Part shown: one piece after another, positions 9,835 to 18,954 of the stretch | Layout: each line of letters begins with the position of its first letter | Position numbering within the stretch: position 1 is the stretch's first letter | Assembly (NCBI RefSeq): GCF_003967015.1 | Contig: NZ_AP017566.1 | Span: forward strand, 1-64,000 | Direction of reading: 5' to 3' | Length of the DNA stretch: 64,000 bases | Source: Pseudanabaena sp. ABRG5-3 | Lineage (GTDB): Bacteria; Cyanobacteriota; Cyanobacteriia; Pseudanabaenales; Pseudanabaenaceae | Translations under genes and position numbers: made by a program | Notes under the pieces: generated by a model | What the model saw: only the letters and a program-made list of their open reading frames with translations | Told to the model about the DNA's origin: nothing | The model's database searches: none

Positions 9835-12258
9835 CTATGGGTCTAAGTTGAGAGGTAAGGTAATGATAAATTTTGTACCTATCCCAACTTCACTTTTGCA
9901 GCTAATTGTTCCTTTCAGGTTTTGGGTCACAAGGTTATAGATAATATGCAGTCCTAAGCCACTCCCACCTATATCTCTCGCTGTTGTAAAAAAAGGTTCA
10001 AAAATCTTAGGTAAACTTTCGGCAGAAATACCTTTGCCATCATCAGAGTAAATAATGCTAACTTTATCATCTTGCTGGATCAGGTCAAACTGCAACTGAC
10101 CGCTTTTATCTAAATCCTGATAGGCATGAGTTAGAGAATTCATCACTAAATTTGTAACGATCTGTGACAAGGCTCCCGGATAACTTCGCATCACGATCGC
10201 CTCATCGCCACAAACAATTACTTTGTGGGGAGTATATTTGATTTGTGGAGCTAAGCTAATCAAAATCTTTTCGATATAATCTTTTACGGCAAAGCTACGC
10301 TGATCTAAGCTTGATTGATCAACGGCGACTTGCTTAAAGTTTTGAATGAGTTCAACGGCGCGTTGTAAGTTATCTAATAAAATTTCACTACTACTTTTCG
10401 CTCTTTCTAAATATGCTTGCAGACTAGATTTTTTAAGTTCGCCACGATTGAAGGATTCATTAAATTTGGTTGTTGCATTATCCAGAATGGAAGCTGCCAT
10501 TAAGCTATTGCCCACAGGGGTATTCACTTCATGGGCAATCCCAGCAACCATGCTACCAAGGGCAGCATATTTTTCTGATTCAACAAGTTGCTTTTGAGTG
10601 GCTTTTAACTCCTCTAAAGTTTTAGCTAATTCGGCATTTTTTTTGTGAATTGCTAGCTCGACTCTTTTACGATCGCTAATATTGCGGATCATAAATAGCA
10701 CTTCATTGAAGCCACTAATGACGATGCGAACTTCCTCATCTTGGCACTTACCATTAACGCAGATACGTTGCTCATAGATCTGAATCTCGCCAGTACTTAA
10801 GGCGCGATGGATATAAAAAAGATGGCGATCGCTAAATTCGGGCGGGAGGATTTGATTCAGATGCTTACCAATATTTTCAAAATCGGGATACAGCAACTCG
10901 ACCGTACTATCGGAGTTGATCTGCCCTAGATAAATGCCATCACCACTGACATTGAACATCAAATCAGGAATCACCGAAAGAATGGCTCGTCTGCGAGACT
11001 CACCAGCACTGAGAGTTGTATATCCTGTGATGGCGATCGCTGAACCAAATAGAGCAAATAATGAGGGGACAACGGGAATCCACCAACCTAGCAAAAACAA
11101 AATATAACTGGTGATGAATAGACTAAAACCTAAGCCTGCGATCGCTAGAACCGTCCAAGGTATACGGAAAGTAAATTTTGATTGTTTTTTTGGTCTCGTA
11201 TAGCAAAGCCGCCAGCACAATAGAGTACCGACGCTTACCCAGAGAGCAATCCATAGGGACTCTACAGGTTTCGACCACACCCGTAAAACTGGTCGGTCAT
11301 CAAGGGCATTGGCAATTAATTGGCTAGTGATGTTAGCGTGCAGGGTCACACCACTAGTAACAGGAAAAGAATTTCCTAAAGTCGTGCTGTTGTAGGGAGT
11401 AATAAAGTAATCGGTATTACTTTCGGCGGTAATACCGATCAGCACAAGGCGATCGAGAAAGATATCCTGAGGAATATCACCCCTTAATATTTGCGTTAAT
11501 GAGACTGACCGAAATCCATCTTGAAAATTGCGAAAATTCGATAATATTTGGTAGCCTCCTAGCTGTTGACGTACATAACCACCGTCATTTTCTTCCATAG
11601 GTGTAAATATGGCTTTCCCTAACTTATATTTCGGTATTTTAGGATCTAGAACTTCGATACTAATGTTTTCTTTCTTGAGATATTTAATAGCTAGGGCAGC
11701 GCTCAAACTAGTGATTGTTTTACCTTGTGGATCTTTAAGCGACAACAACACCCGACGAATCTTTCCGTCATTATCGGGGGGGAAGTCATTGGCAGCAACC
11801 TGATTAAGTTGTTCCAAAATCGGCGATGCGTCCACCCCACCCCCTTCTCGGTTGGCAATTACTTTACGAATGCCGATGAGATTTGGAGTCGATTTGAATA
11901 CCTTGACTAGTTCTTGATATTTAGCTCCCGCTATTTTAGGTACTGGTAAATCACGGTAGATATCTAATCCAATAACTCTAGGTTGTTGTTGCTTGATTAA
12001 ATTAAGAGCCTTAGTCAGGGTCTCATCATCAATGGGATATCCAAATTTTTGAATATCTGCTTCGTTGATCGCAACAATTACAATGCGTTCATCTATGGGT
12101 TCTATTGGTCGCCACTGAAAGAACAGGTCATATGTAGATAGCTCTAAAGGTTGAAATATCCCCATCAAGCGTAGTCCCAGTAACATTCCTGTTGTCATAG
12201 GAATAATCACACAGCACTCTTTACATTTCCAAATTCTTTTTTTTAAGTTGATCCACAT
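9835..12258 (-). CDS. CHASE2-domain sensor histidine kinase
   Basis: An 807-residue membrane kinase. After a short cytoplasmic start and a weak transmembrane helix (about 17-35) comes an extracytoplasmic CHASE2 sensor domain (about 40-325), with its typical beginning YDLFFQWRP and RVIGLDIYRD. Hydrophobic segments follow between about 330 and 420. A PAS-like domain (about 425-545), a coiled coil and a HisKA box AGIAHEVNTPVGNS with His576 come next. The ATPase domain has Asn707 in the N box and DDGKGI at 739-744, then GGSGLGLHI. There is no receiver domain. It starts 9 bases after the TpsB stop, so the two are almost certainly co-transcribed. It probably senses an envelope signal and phosphorylates a separate receiver, possibly that of the 552-residue hybrid kinase (inference). 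Confidence 0.9.
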   Translation of the reverse strand: MWINLKKRIWKCKECCVIIPMTTGMLLGLRLMGIFQPLELSTYDLFFQWRPIEPIDERIVIVAINEADIQKFGYPIDDETLTKALNLIKQQQPRVIGLDIYRDLPVPKIAGAKYQELVKVFKSTPNLIGIRKVIANREGGGVDASPILEQLNQVAANDFPPDNDGKIRRVLLSLKDPQGKTITSLSAALAIKYLKKENISIEVLDPKIPKYKLGKAIFTPMEENDGGYVRQQLGGYQILSNFRNFQDGFRSVSLTQILRGDIPQDIFLDRLVLIGITAESNTDYFITPYNSTTLGNSFPVTSGVTLHANITSQLIANALDDRPVLRVWSKPVESLWIALWVSVGTLLCWRLCYTRPKKQSKFTFRIPWTVLAIAGLGFSLFITSYILFLLGWWIPVVPSLFALFGSAIAITGYTTLSAGESRRRAILSVIPDLMFNVSGDGIYLGQINSDSTVELLYPDFENIGKHLNQILPPEFSDRHLFYIHRALSTGEIQIYEQRICVNGKCQDEEVRIVISGFNEVLFMIRNISDRKRVELAIHKKNAELAKTLEELKATQKQLVESEKYAALGSMVAGIAHEVNTPVGNSLMAASILDNATTKFNESFNRGELKKSSLQAYLERAKSSSEILLDNLQRAVELIQNFKQVAVDQSSLDQRSFAVKDYIEKILISLAPQIKYTPHKVIVCGDEAIVMRSYPGALSQIVTNLVMNSLTHAYQDLDKSGQLQFDLIQQDDKVSIIYSDDGKGISAESLPKIFEPFFTTARDIGGSGLGLHIIYNLVTQNLKGTISCKSEVGIGTKFIITLPLNLDP

Positions 12259-12267
12259 GGATAAATT

Positions 12268-13974
12268 TTAAAATGGATTAGCAGATATGGACAAATAAAT
12301 GCCATTTTCTTGCAAAGTCTTCTTCTCCGCAAAAACTCGACTTAGGGGAAGCCCAAAATCAAGTCTGACAATGAGCCGATCACTCATTTGTAGGCGCAAT
12401 CCCATACCTAACGAAGCAAGAGTACTTGGATCAGGGTTAGTATTAGCTTGACGATTCCATACCGTACCAAAATCACAGAATGGGACAACCTGTAAAAGCC
12501 CACTAATTTCTGGCATTCGTAGGATCGGAATCCGCAATTCCGCAGATAGAAGCAATCCATTATCACTGAGTAGGGCATCTTGGCGATACCCCCTGATGTT
12601 ATCTTGTCCCCCAAAACTAATTTGTTCCTGTGACAAAAGTGGGCGATCGCTAAGTTGCAGATCAGTTTTTAGCAATAAAAGGGTTTCGGGTGCTAGTAAG
12701 CGGACATATTGCGCCTGACCACGCCAAGCTAAAAATTGACTATCAGGCGCTAAGTTGTTGATGGTCGCACCAAAAGCATTAATACCTAAACTTAGTTGCG
12801 ATCGCCCTGCAAAGACCTCTTCGGCACTGCGCTGCACATATTCTTGAAAAAAACGTAAGGCTGTAACTTTAGTTTGCCCATTGGCATCAGCCCCAAGCGA
12901 AGGGAAAGGAATACTTCCATCAAGCAATGATGCGCTGCTTTGACGATGACTCAAGGTTAAGCCTAGGGCAAGATCTTGGACAGTGTTTTGAAGGACGGGT
13001 TGTCGAATCGTCAGTTCATAATTTTGGGAATTAGAAGCAATATTGAGAACATCAAAAGGTGATTCGATCACCTTACTAGCGGAAGTCCCTAGTGCAAAAC
13101 CAATTGTGCCATTGTAGGGATTGAAAGGAATTGTATAACTGGCATCAAAGGCATTACTACCATCGGTATTGCTATAGGAGAGACTTAAGCGATCGCCTAG
13201 TCCAGTCAAATTCTCTTCAATCAGTTGAATTTGGCGACGCTCAGAGCCAACGCTGGGCGTACGACTGTTATCAAAGGTAATCGGTAAGCTCAAGGTATTT
13301 GCCTCTGTCACCTTGACTTCTAGATCATTTAAGCCTGCCTGCAAACTAGGGGACAAATTTGCCGAGATACTCTCGATCAGAGGATTTATTTGTAATAGTT
13401 TTAATGCCTCTAGGAGTCGATTACGGTTTAGGGGTTTACCAGTAGCGATCGCAAGGCGAGATTGGATATATCCTGCATTGAGCCTGTTCAATCCTGTGAC
13501 TTTAATTTCATCTAATCCTCCTTCGACGATTTGAATTTTCACAATCCCTGTTTGTAAATCCTGTTCTGGCAAATACGCGCCAGAAGTAATGTAACCACGT
13601 TCTAAATAAAGTTCTGTGATCTTGGTTCTAACTTGGAATAATTCGACAATGGAAATTGGCTTATCAATATATTGTTTAGTAATGCTTTCTAGTTCTTGAT
13701 CGCTAAAAACACTGCTACCAATAACTACAAACTTTTTGACTCTGATTAATTCAGAGGTACTATTGTTAGGGAGTTGAGGCAATGGTGAAGTTTGTGGACT
13801 TTGAGGAGCGAATAGACGATCAAGGGTCGGTAGTTTAGAAGGTGTAGGAGGTGCTTGAGGTGTAACCTTGGGAGCGAGGTCGCTAGGAATGGATAACTTG
13901 GGGGAAATAGGATTTGTTTGAGCAGCGATCGCCTGAGTATAGAAATTCAAGGCGATCGCTAATCCCACAATCAT
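12268..13974 (-). CDS. FhaC/ShlB-type two-partner secretion translocator (TpsB)
   Basis: An outer-membrane beta-barrel transporter expected to export the haemagglutinin encoded downstream. I chose ATG at 13974, giving 568 residues. It is preceded by AAGGAAG and starts a clean signal peptide (MIVGLAIALNFYTQAIAAQ). A longer frame from GTG at 14031 has no signal-like start. After a Pro-rich linker comes a POTRA region with FVVIGSSVFSDQELESI and TELYLERGYITSGAYLPEQ (roughly 75-230 of the longer frame). The C-terminal barrel contains the ShlB-family signature around GGQDNIRGYRQDALLSDNG and ends in a terminal Phe (SANPF), as expected for outer-membrane barrels. It is the first gene of the cluster in transcription order. 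Confidence 0.9.
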   Translation of the reverse strand: MIVGLAIALNFYTQAIAAQTNPISPKLSIPSDLAPKVTPQAPPTPSKLPTLDRLFAPQSPQTSPLPQLPNNSTSELIRVKKFVVIGSSVFSDQELESITKQYIDKPISIVELFQVRTKITELYLERGYITSGAYLPEQDLQTGIVKIQIVEGGLDEIKVTGLNRLNAGYIQSRLAIATGKPLNRNRLLEALKLLQINPLIESISANLSPSLQAGLNDLEVKVTEANTLSLPITFDNSRTPSVGSERRQIQLIEENLTGLGDRLSLSYSNTDGSNAFDASYTIPFNPYNGTIGFALGTSASKVIESPFDVLNIASNSQNYELTIRQPVLQNTVQDLALGLTLSHRQSSASLLDGSIPFPSLGADANGQTKVTALRFFQEYVQRSAEEVFAGRSQLSLGINAFGATINNLAPDSQFLAWRGQAQYVRLLAPETLLLLKTDLQLSDRPLLSQEQISFGGQDNIRGYRQDALLSDNGLLLSAELRIPILRMPEISGLLQVVPFCDFGTVWNRQANTNPDPSTLASLGMGLRLQMSDRLIVRLDFGLPLSRVFAEKKTLQENGIYLSISANPF

Positions 13975-14139
13975 TTTTTTCTTCCTTTGAAGTGTAGAGA
14001 TGCAATCATACAAGATTTTCACAATAATCACTTCTAGCTTTCGCTAAAGACCTAAAAACTGGATTGTATTCTATTACTTATTTTTCATTTTGCGTAATCA
14101 GGTTTATCACCCTACGCATAAAGTTCAAAACTTGTCTTC

Positions 14140-14284
14140 TATAGCAATGTAAGAGATAGCTAGTACACTAAAACCCAAGAATTGATTGGCGGCGCGAAGC
14201 GCCGCCAATCAATTCTTGGGTTTTGATTTGTCCTAAGACAAGTGACTGTAGCTATATGTCCTAAGCAAACCTTACATTGCTATA
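14140..14284. repeat. Nested inverted-repeat element (type A hairpin inside an outer TIR)
   Basis: The outer ends TATAGCAATGTAAG (14140-14153) and CTTACATTGCTATA (14271-14284) are perfect 14-bp inverted repeats. Inside lies a type A element (about 14155-14256). Its core is a 26-bp perfect stem (14170-14195 with 14199-14224, loop GAA) containing GGCGGCGC/GCGCCGCC, and it is flanked by ATAGCTA and TAGCTATA. The same core occurs at 24777-24829 and 34684-34728. It contains no coding sequence and looks like a small non-autonomous mobile element. Confidence 0.75.
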
Positions 14285-14328
14285 AATCAAATGGGCTGAT
14301 CATAGAGGTTATTTAGTCTGCTTTAGCT

Positions 14329-14378
14329 GACTTTAGCTTTGAGCCAAGAACTAAAGTTCTTGGCTCAAAGCTAAAGTC
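14329..14378. repeat. Long perfect hairpin
   Basis: A 24-bp perfect stem (14329-14352 with 14355-14378; arm begins GACTTTAGCTTTGAGCC) has a 2-base apparent loop. It lies in the gene-free region between the TpsB start and the tRNA nucleotidyltransferase gene. No T-run follows, so it is not an obvious terminator. Bases 14379-14551 hold nothing I recognise. Confidence 0.7.
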
Positions 14379-14551
14379 CTAATATTTATACTTGTTATAC
14401 TTAGTCAATCTATTTTTATAACAAATAATAAGCAACTATTTGTTCTAAGATTATCTAATGACATTTAAACATCTAGTTTTTAGATTTACACCTTAATCCT
14501 CATTCTGTATGTCTCAAGACAATATTGACACCAGCATCTGAAAGCTTGATT

Positions 14552-14655
14552 TACAGCGCTTTGCACTCAAACCCAAACCAAGAGATTTTTTGAAAGGCTT
14601 GCTTTGCAAGCTTTTCAAAAAATCTCTTGGTTTGTTTGAATCGGCAACTGCTGTA
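14552..14655. repeat. Hairpin repeat with terminal inverted repeats (type B)
   Basis: The 104-bp element has ends TACAGC (14552-14557) and GCTGTA (14650-14655), extended imperfectly through GTTTGA. Its core is a 28-bp stem with one wobble (14575-14602 with 14606-14633, loop TTT; arm begins AAACCAAGAGATTTTTTG). A related half copy lies at window bases 1-62. It ends 43 bases before the next start codon, so it could sit in that gene's leader. Confidence 0.65.
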
Positions 14656-14698
14656 GGAATAGGGGATACATCACTTCTTTTGCCATAAAATAAAAGGC

Positions 14699-17371
14699 AT
14701 GGATATTATTCTTTGTCATGCTACAGCCGATTTTGACACGCTTGGCGCAGCAGTTGGAGCTGCTCGCCTCTATCAAGGGGCAAGGATCGTCCTAACGGGA
14801 GGAATGCAAGCCCCTGTGCGTGAATTTCTATCACTGCATCGGGATGAATATCCATTAATCGAAATGCGATCGGTACATCCTGAATCTATTAGTAGGCTCA
14901 TTTTAGTTGATACTCAATCGCCTAGTCAGTTAGGGAATGCGGCAAAATGGCTGGAGCAACCTAACATCGAAATCCATGTTTATGATCACCATCCCACCAA
15001 TACCAAACCGAGCTTTCAGCCAAGCCTATGGTGTGTGGAAGCTGTTGGTTCTACCTGTACGCTCATTATTGAGAAACTGCAAACACAGGAGATTGCCTTA
15101 ACAACCTTTGAAGTTACGGCGATGGCGTTGGGGCTACATGTGGATACAGGTTCGCTCACCTTTGAACATACAACGGCGCGAGATGCGATCGCTTTGGCAT
15201 GGTTAATGCAACAGGGGGTAAATCTCAAAGTTCTCTCCACTTATATCGACTATGCGATGTCGCCCCTGATGCAGGAAGCCCTATCGCGAGCTTTAGCGGA
15301 ACTTCCTGCCCATACAGAAACTATTGAGGGATATCGGATTGCGGTCTGGTCACTCCATTGTGAACAGTTCGTGAATGGGCTTTCCAATGTGGTCGAGCAT
15401 CTGATGGAATTGATTGAAGTCGATATTTTGATGGTGTTGGCTGTACAAGGGGATCGGATTAGCTTAATTGGGAGATCGCGTCATGAATTCGCGCAACTGC
15501 ATACATTGCTGCAACGCTATGGCGGTGGTGGTCATGCTTGGGCAGCCTCAGCATCGCTAAAAATCCCCACTGATCAGCCTTTTGAGATCACAGCATTAAT
15601 CGCTGAAATCAAACAGACTTTAGGCGATCGCTTGCCCAAAATCGTGACAGCGGAAGCGATTATGTCTTCCCCTGTACGCACCATTCGTCCTGAGGCAAGC
15701 ATCAACGATGCTCATCGGATTTTGCTACGCTACGGACATTCAGGCTTATCGGTGGTCAATGAACAGGATCAACTGGTTGGGATCATTTCCCGCCGCGATC
15801 TCGATATTGCTCTACATCATGGTTTTGGACATGCTCCCGTCAAAGGCTACATGGCAACTAGTGTCCGCGAAATCACGCCTGAGACTCCTTTAGCTGAGAT
15901 TCAAGAGCTAATGCTGAAATGGGATATTGGGCGATTGCCTGTGGTCGATCAAGGCAATTTAGTGGGTATCGTCACCCGTACCGATGTATTGCGTCATCTG
16001 CACCGCCTCACCCCTGAAGCACCACAAATTACTCAAGTGCGCGATCACCTACAAGTACAACTCCAAAAATTACTCACGCCTCGTTACTTAGATATTTTGG
16101 AACAGGCTGCCAAGGTTGCCGATCGCTTAAATTTGCAGCTATATCTAGTGGGTGGCACGGTACGCGATTTTCTGTTAAACCTTGCCACGGATGATCTGGA
16201 TTTGGTCGTGGATGGTAATCATCCCCTTGTCACCGATGGCGCAGAACCTGAAGGCTGGGGCGTAAAATTAGCGCGATCGCTGCAAGATATCTATCCTGAT
16301 ACGAAGCTAGAAGTGCATGGCAAATTCCAAACGTCGGCGCTTACTTGGGCAGATGGTCTCTGGATTGACATTGCCACAGCCCGCACTGAGTTCTATCCCT
16401 ATCCTGCTGCCATGCCTGAAGTTGCCGCCAGTTCAATTCAGCAGGATCTCTATCGCCGCGACTTTACGATTAATGCCCTTGCCCTACGTTTAAATGGTTC
16501 TCAATCAGGGCAAATCCTTGACTTCTTCGGTGGTTTGGAAGATTTAGAACATCGCACAATCAGAGTACTACATCCAAATAGTTTTATCGAAGATCCGACC
16601 AGAATCATTCGTGCGGTAAGGTTTGCGGTGCGTTTAGGCTTTCAGATGGATGACAGAACTAGAGAATATGCCCAATCAGCGAGTCATCTAGTGCAGGGCT
16701 ATCATCGCCAAGGGATCTGGTCATACCAAAATACTCGCCTCAAACAAGAGTTCCGTTATGTCCTCACCGCTCCCTATTGGGCAAAGGCTCTCTATCAACT
16801 CGACGCATTGGGAGCATTACAATATCTACATCCCCAGTTAGAGATCGCCCCAATACTGATCCAACAATTGCAACGGGTGGGGTCATGGCTGTTCCATTTT
16901 GGACGGCTCTATCCAGAAATCGATCGCCATCATATCTGGCAAGTCCGTCTAGAACTAATGCTGGTATTCTATCCTGATGCTTTAGAAATTGGTAAAAGGT
17001 TACATTTTAATCAAGCAGGACTGCATCGATTAGCGAATTTTGCGGCTTTAAGCGATCGCCTTTTGCCAGAAATTACTAACGATTTACCCGCCAGTCAAGT
17101 TGCGAAGCGATTAGAAAACATCAATATCACCGAAGTAATTATGTTGGCAGCGATCGCTCCTGCGGAGATTCGCAAGGTGCTATATCGCTATCTCCGTGAA
17201 TGGAAGTTAATCAAAATGCCCCTTGGTGGTCGTGAACTGAAGCAAATGGGTTATAAACAGGGCAAGCAATATCAGGTAATTCTTAACACATTACGCGATC
17301 GGGTTTTAGATGGCGAAATTACAACTTTTGCAGAAGCAGAAGCCTTCGTAAAGCAGCAATTCCCTATCTAG
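14699..17371 (+). CDS. DHH-CBS-tRNA nucleotidyltransferase fusion
   Basis: An 890-residue multidomain protein. The N-terminal DHH phosphoesterase domain has HATADFD (7-13), DTQ (71-73) and DHH (96-98), and the DHHA1 part has GGGGH near 275. Two CBS domains cover about 320-435. The C-terminal part is a class II poly(A) polymerase/tRNA nucleotidyltransferase: GGTVRDFLL near 484, the metal-binding DLD in TDDLDLVVDG near 497, and RRDFTINALAL and RFAVRLGF downstream. The same architecture is known for the A-adding enzyme of organisms that split CCA addition between two proteins (Aquifex, Synechocystis), so A-addition to tRNA ends is likely. This is a housekeeping function, so it argues that this stretch is chromosomal. 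The gene overlaps the convergent SWIM gene by 4 bases at its 3' end. Confidence 0.92.
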   Translation: MDIILCHATADFDTLGAAVGAARLYQGARIVLTGGMQAPVREFLSLHRDEYPLIEMRSVHPESISRLILVDTQSPSQLGNAAKWLEQPNIEIHVYDHHPTNTKPSFQPSLWCVEAVGSTCTLIIEKLQTQEIALTTFEVTAMALGLHVDTGSLTFEHTTARDAIALAWLMQQGVNLKVLSTYIDYAMSPLMQEALSRALAELPAHTETIEGYRIAVWSLHCEQFVNGLSNVVEHLMELIEVDILMVLAVQGDRISLIGRSRHEFAQLHTLLQRYGGGGHAWAASASLKIPTDQPFEITALIAEIKQTLGDRLPKIVTAEAIMSSPVRTIRPEASINDAHRILLRYGHSGLSVVNEQDQLVGIISRRDLDIALHHGFGHAPVKGYMATSVREITPETPLAEIQELMLKWDIGRLPVVDQGNLVGIVTRTDVLRHLHRLTPEAPQITQVRDHLQVQLQKLLTPRYLDILEQAAKVADRLNLQLYLVGGTVRDFLLNLATDDLDLVVDGNHPLVTDGAEPEGWGVKLARSLQDIYPDTKLEVHGKFQTSALTWADGLWIDIATARTEFYPYPAAMPEVAASSIQQDLYRRDFTINALALRLNGSQSGQILDFFGGLEDLEHRTIRVLHPNSFIEDPTRIIRAVRFAVRLGFQMDDRTREYAQSASHLVQGYHRQGIWSYQNTRLKQEFRYVLTAPYWAKALYQLDALGALQYLHPQLEIAPILIQQLQRVGSWLFHFGRLYPEIDRHHIWQVRLELMLVFYPDALEIGKRLHFNQAGLHRLANFAALSDRLLPEITNDLPASQVAKRLENINITEVIMLAAIAPAEIRKVLYRYLREWKLIKMPLGGRELKQMGYKQGKQYQVILNTLRDRVLDGEITTFAEAEAFVKQQFPI

Positions 17372-18207
17372 AACAGAGAGGAATTTTTAGTTTTGACACG
17401 AGTATACAGTTCTTCCATCGTTTCGATAAATGAATTATCCTTTTTCCAGAAGGGAGGATGATCACCTTGTTTTTTGATCGCGATCGCTGACACGCTAGCG
17501 GGAGCAGCAAAAGGAATTGATTGTGGTAAGCGCTTTTGTCCCTGCCAAAATTGTTTTAAGGTAGGAATTTCCTTGATAGTTTCAGTTTGCGGTTTCGTGA
17601 AGTAAGAGGTTGCTACTTCTGGCTCAAGCGTTCGATCGCCTAATTCTGATGCGAGGGCTTTACCGAGGGGCGATTTGATTAGTTCTGCTTGCAGCTCTTC
17701 TTTAGATATGCCACGCATCTCGAACAGCAGAAATGGATCTTGATCGAGTTCCCCCGCAAGCCGATAACATAGCCCTGCGATATGTTTGCAAGGATTGGAA
17801 TAGTCGGGACAAGAGCATTCCGTATGAAAATCTTTGCGGCTATAGGGTAATAGATGTTTGCCAACGGCGGTAAAGCTATCTTCAATATTTTCAGGCACTT
17901 CATTGAGCAATAATCTGGCGACTACACTTGCCTTTGAGGACATATTGGCAATGATTTTTGTCCAGTCCTTAGCTGCGATCGCGGTCATTTTTACTTCAGT
18001 CCCATAGAGTGGCTCTTTATAGACTCCAAAATAAGGATTGACGTTACCACGAATAGTAGCAGTGGCGAGTCCTTTGGTAATAGTAAAATGGAGAATGCGA
18101 CTGTCTCCAGAATAGGCTCGTCCACGCTGGAGTCTACCTGAATCGGTGAAAGATTCGAGGGCGCTAATGAATTTTTGCCCCCACCATGTCCGACTATGTT
18201 TTGCCAT
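17368..18207 (-). CDS. SWIM zinc-finger protein, partner type of SNF2 helicases
   Basis: A 279-residue protein with the SWIM signature CxCx(n)CxH as CSCPDYSNPCKH near residue 131. The N-terminal part begins MAKHSRTWWGQKFISALE and RLQRGRAY, as in bacterial SWIM proteins that are usually encoded next to SNF2/HepA-type helicases. Such a helicase lies 3 kb away on the same strand (21267-24641). SWIM fingers are thought to bind DNA or protein; the role here is unknown. The spacer to the next gene (18208-18328) is A/T-rich and shows no feature. Confidence 0.85.
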   Translation of the reverse strand: MAKHSRTWWGQKFISALESFTDSGRLQRGRAYSGDSRILHFTITKGLATATIRGNVNPYFGVYKEPLYGTEVKMTAIAAKDWTKIIANMSSKASVVARLLLNEVPENIEDSFTAVGKHLLPYSRKDFHTECSCPDYSNPCKHIAGLCYRLAGELDQDPFLLFEMRGISKEELQAELIKSPLGKALASELGDRTLEPEVATSYFTKPQTETIKEIPTLKQFWQGQKRLPQSIPFAAPASVSAIAIKKQGDHPPFWKKDNSFIETMEELYTRVKTKNSSLF

Positions 18208-18328
18208 TGTTTTACTTTTTGATGATTAATGTGAATTATTTAACATAAAACTCGTATTAGTTAGTATTATGCCGTTTAAAAAAATCATACTATTCTGTAT
18301 TACCTCACTATTTCTATTGTGTTGTAGA

Positions 18329-18634
18329 TTATTTTCTCTCTTTGGCTCTTTCATAGGCTAGGTCATGTTCGGCAAAACTGATGATTTGAACACGTTTGGG
18401 TGATGGTGATTCGTAGGCTCGATAAACAAGACGATAGCTCACGCCGTTACAGTCTATTTCTAGCGCTCGGTGATTTTTAAGATCACCACGCAAATCGTGA
18501 CTGGGTATACCTCTTGTTTGATATGGATCGAGTTTCAATACTCTTTGATACTGGATGAAGTCTTCTCTTAATTCTTCAGGCAATAGCGGCAAATCTTCAA
18601 CTTGAATATCCTGATGTAAGGTAATTCTATACAT
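18329..18634 (-). CDS. RelE/ParE-like toxin
   Basis: A 101-residue protein with the compact alpha/beta pattern of RelE/ParE-family toxins: LRGDLKNHRALEI, then VSYRLVYRAYE, and a last strand VQIISFAEHDLAYERAKERK. Its start overlaps the end of the upstream 102-residue gene by 8 bases (shared ATGTATAG), typical of an antitoxin-toxin pair under translational coupling. Family members usually cleave mRNA at the ribosome or poison gyrase; which applies here cannot be told from sequence. Confidence 0.75.
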   Translation of the reverse strand: MYRITLHQDIQVEDLPLLPEELREDFIQYQRVLKLDPYQTRGIPSHDLRGDLKNHRALEIDCNGVSYRLVYRAYESPSPKRVQIISFAEHDLAYERAKERK

Positions 18635-18935
18635 TTGCTTTTTGATAGCCTTTCTTTTCTAGCCAAGCGTTTAAAGCTTGCTCATCAACTAGTTCGTCTT
18701 CCTCTATAGATGTAATCCATTTACTGGAATCGTCTTGGTCTGGTAGTCGTGAGATAGCTTTTGCTTCTGCTGAATGAGGAGAAAATTTAGCGCTAAGGGT
18801 TTGATATATTTGCCATTTTTGAGGATCAGGTAAAGCTTCTATGGTAGCTAACAATATTTCAAAGGGGATATTGATGGTGACAGGTGCTGAAGCTAGAATG
18901 TCGTTGTTTTTGGGCGGTTCAATGATAGTTTGCAT
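18627..18935 (-). CDS. Antitoxin of a RelE/ParE-like pair
   Basis: A 102-residue acidic protein directly upstream of, and overlapping, the RelE/ParE-like toxin gene. AGGAG lies 9 bases before the ATG. The sequence has a helical middle (PFEILLATIEALPDPQKWQIYQTLSAKF) and an acidic C-terminal part (SIEEDELVDEQALNAWLEKKGY) that would suit toxin wrapping. I do not recognise a specific antitoxin family, so the call rests on gene order and overlap. Confidence 0.65.
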   Translation of the reverse strand: MQTIIEPPKNNDILASAPVTINIPFEILLATIEALPDPQKWQIYQTLSAKFSPHSAEAKAISRLPDQDDSSKWITSIEEDELVDEQALNAWLEKKGYQKANV

Positions 18936-18954
18936 TGTTTAATCTCCTAGTTGT

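Noticed and set aside
14170-14224. Transcription terminator for one of the flanking genes
   Set aside because: Both flanking genes are transcribed away from this site, and the same element recurs in other spacers with the same ends, so a repeat element explains it better.
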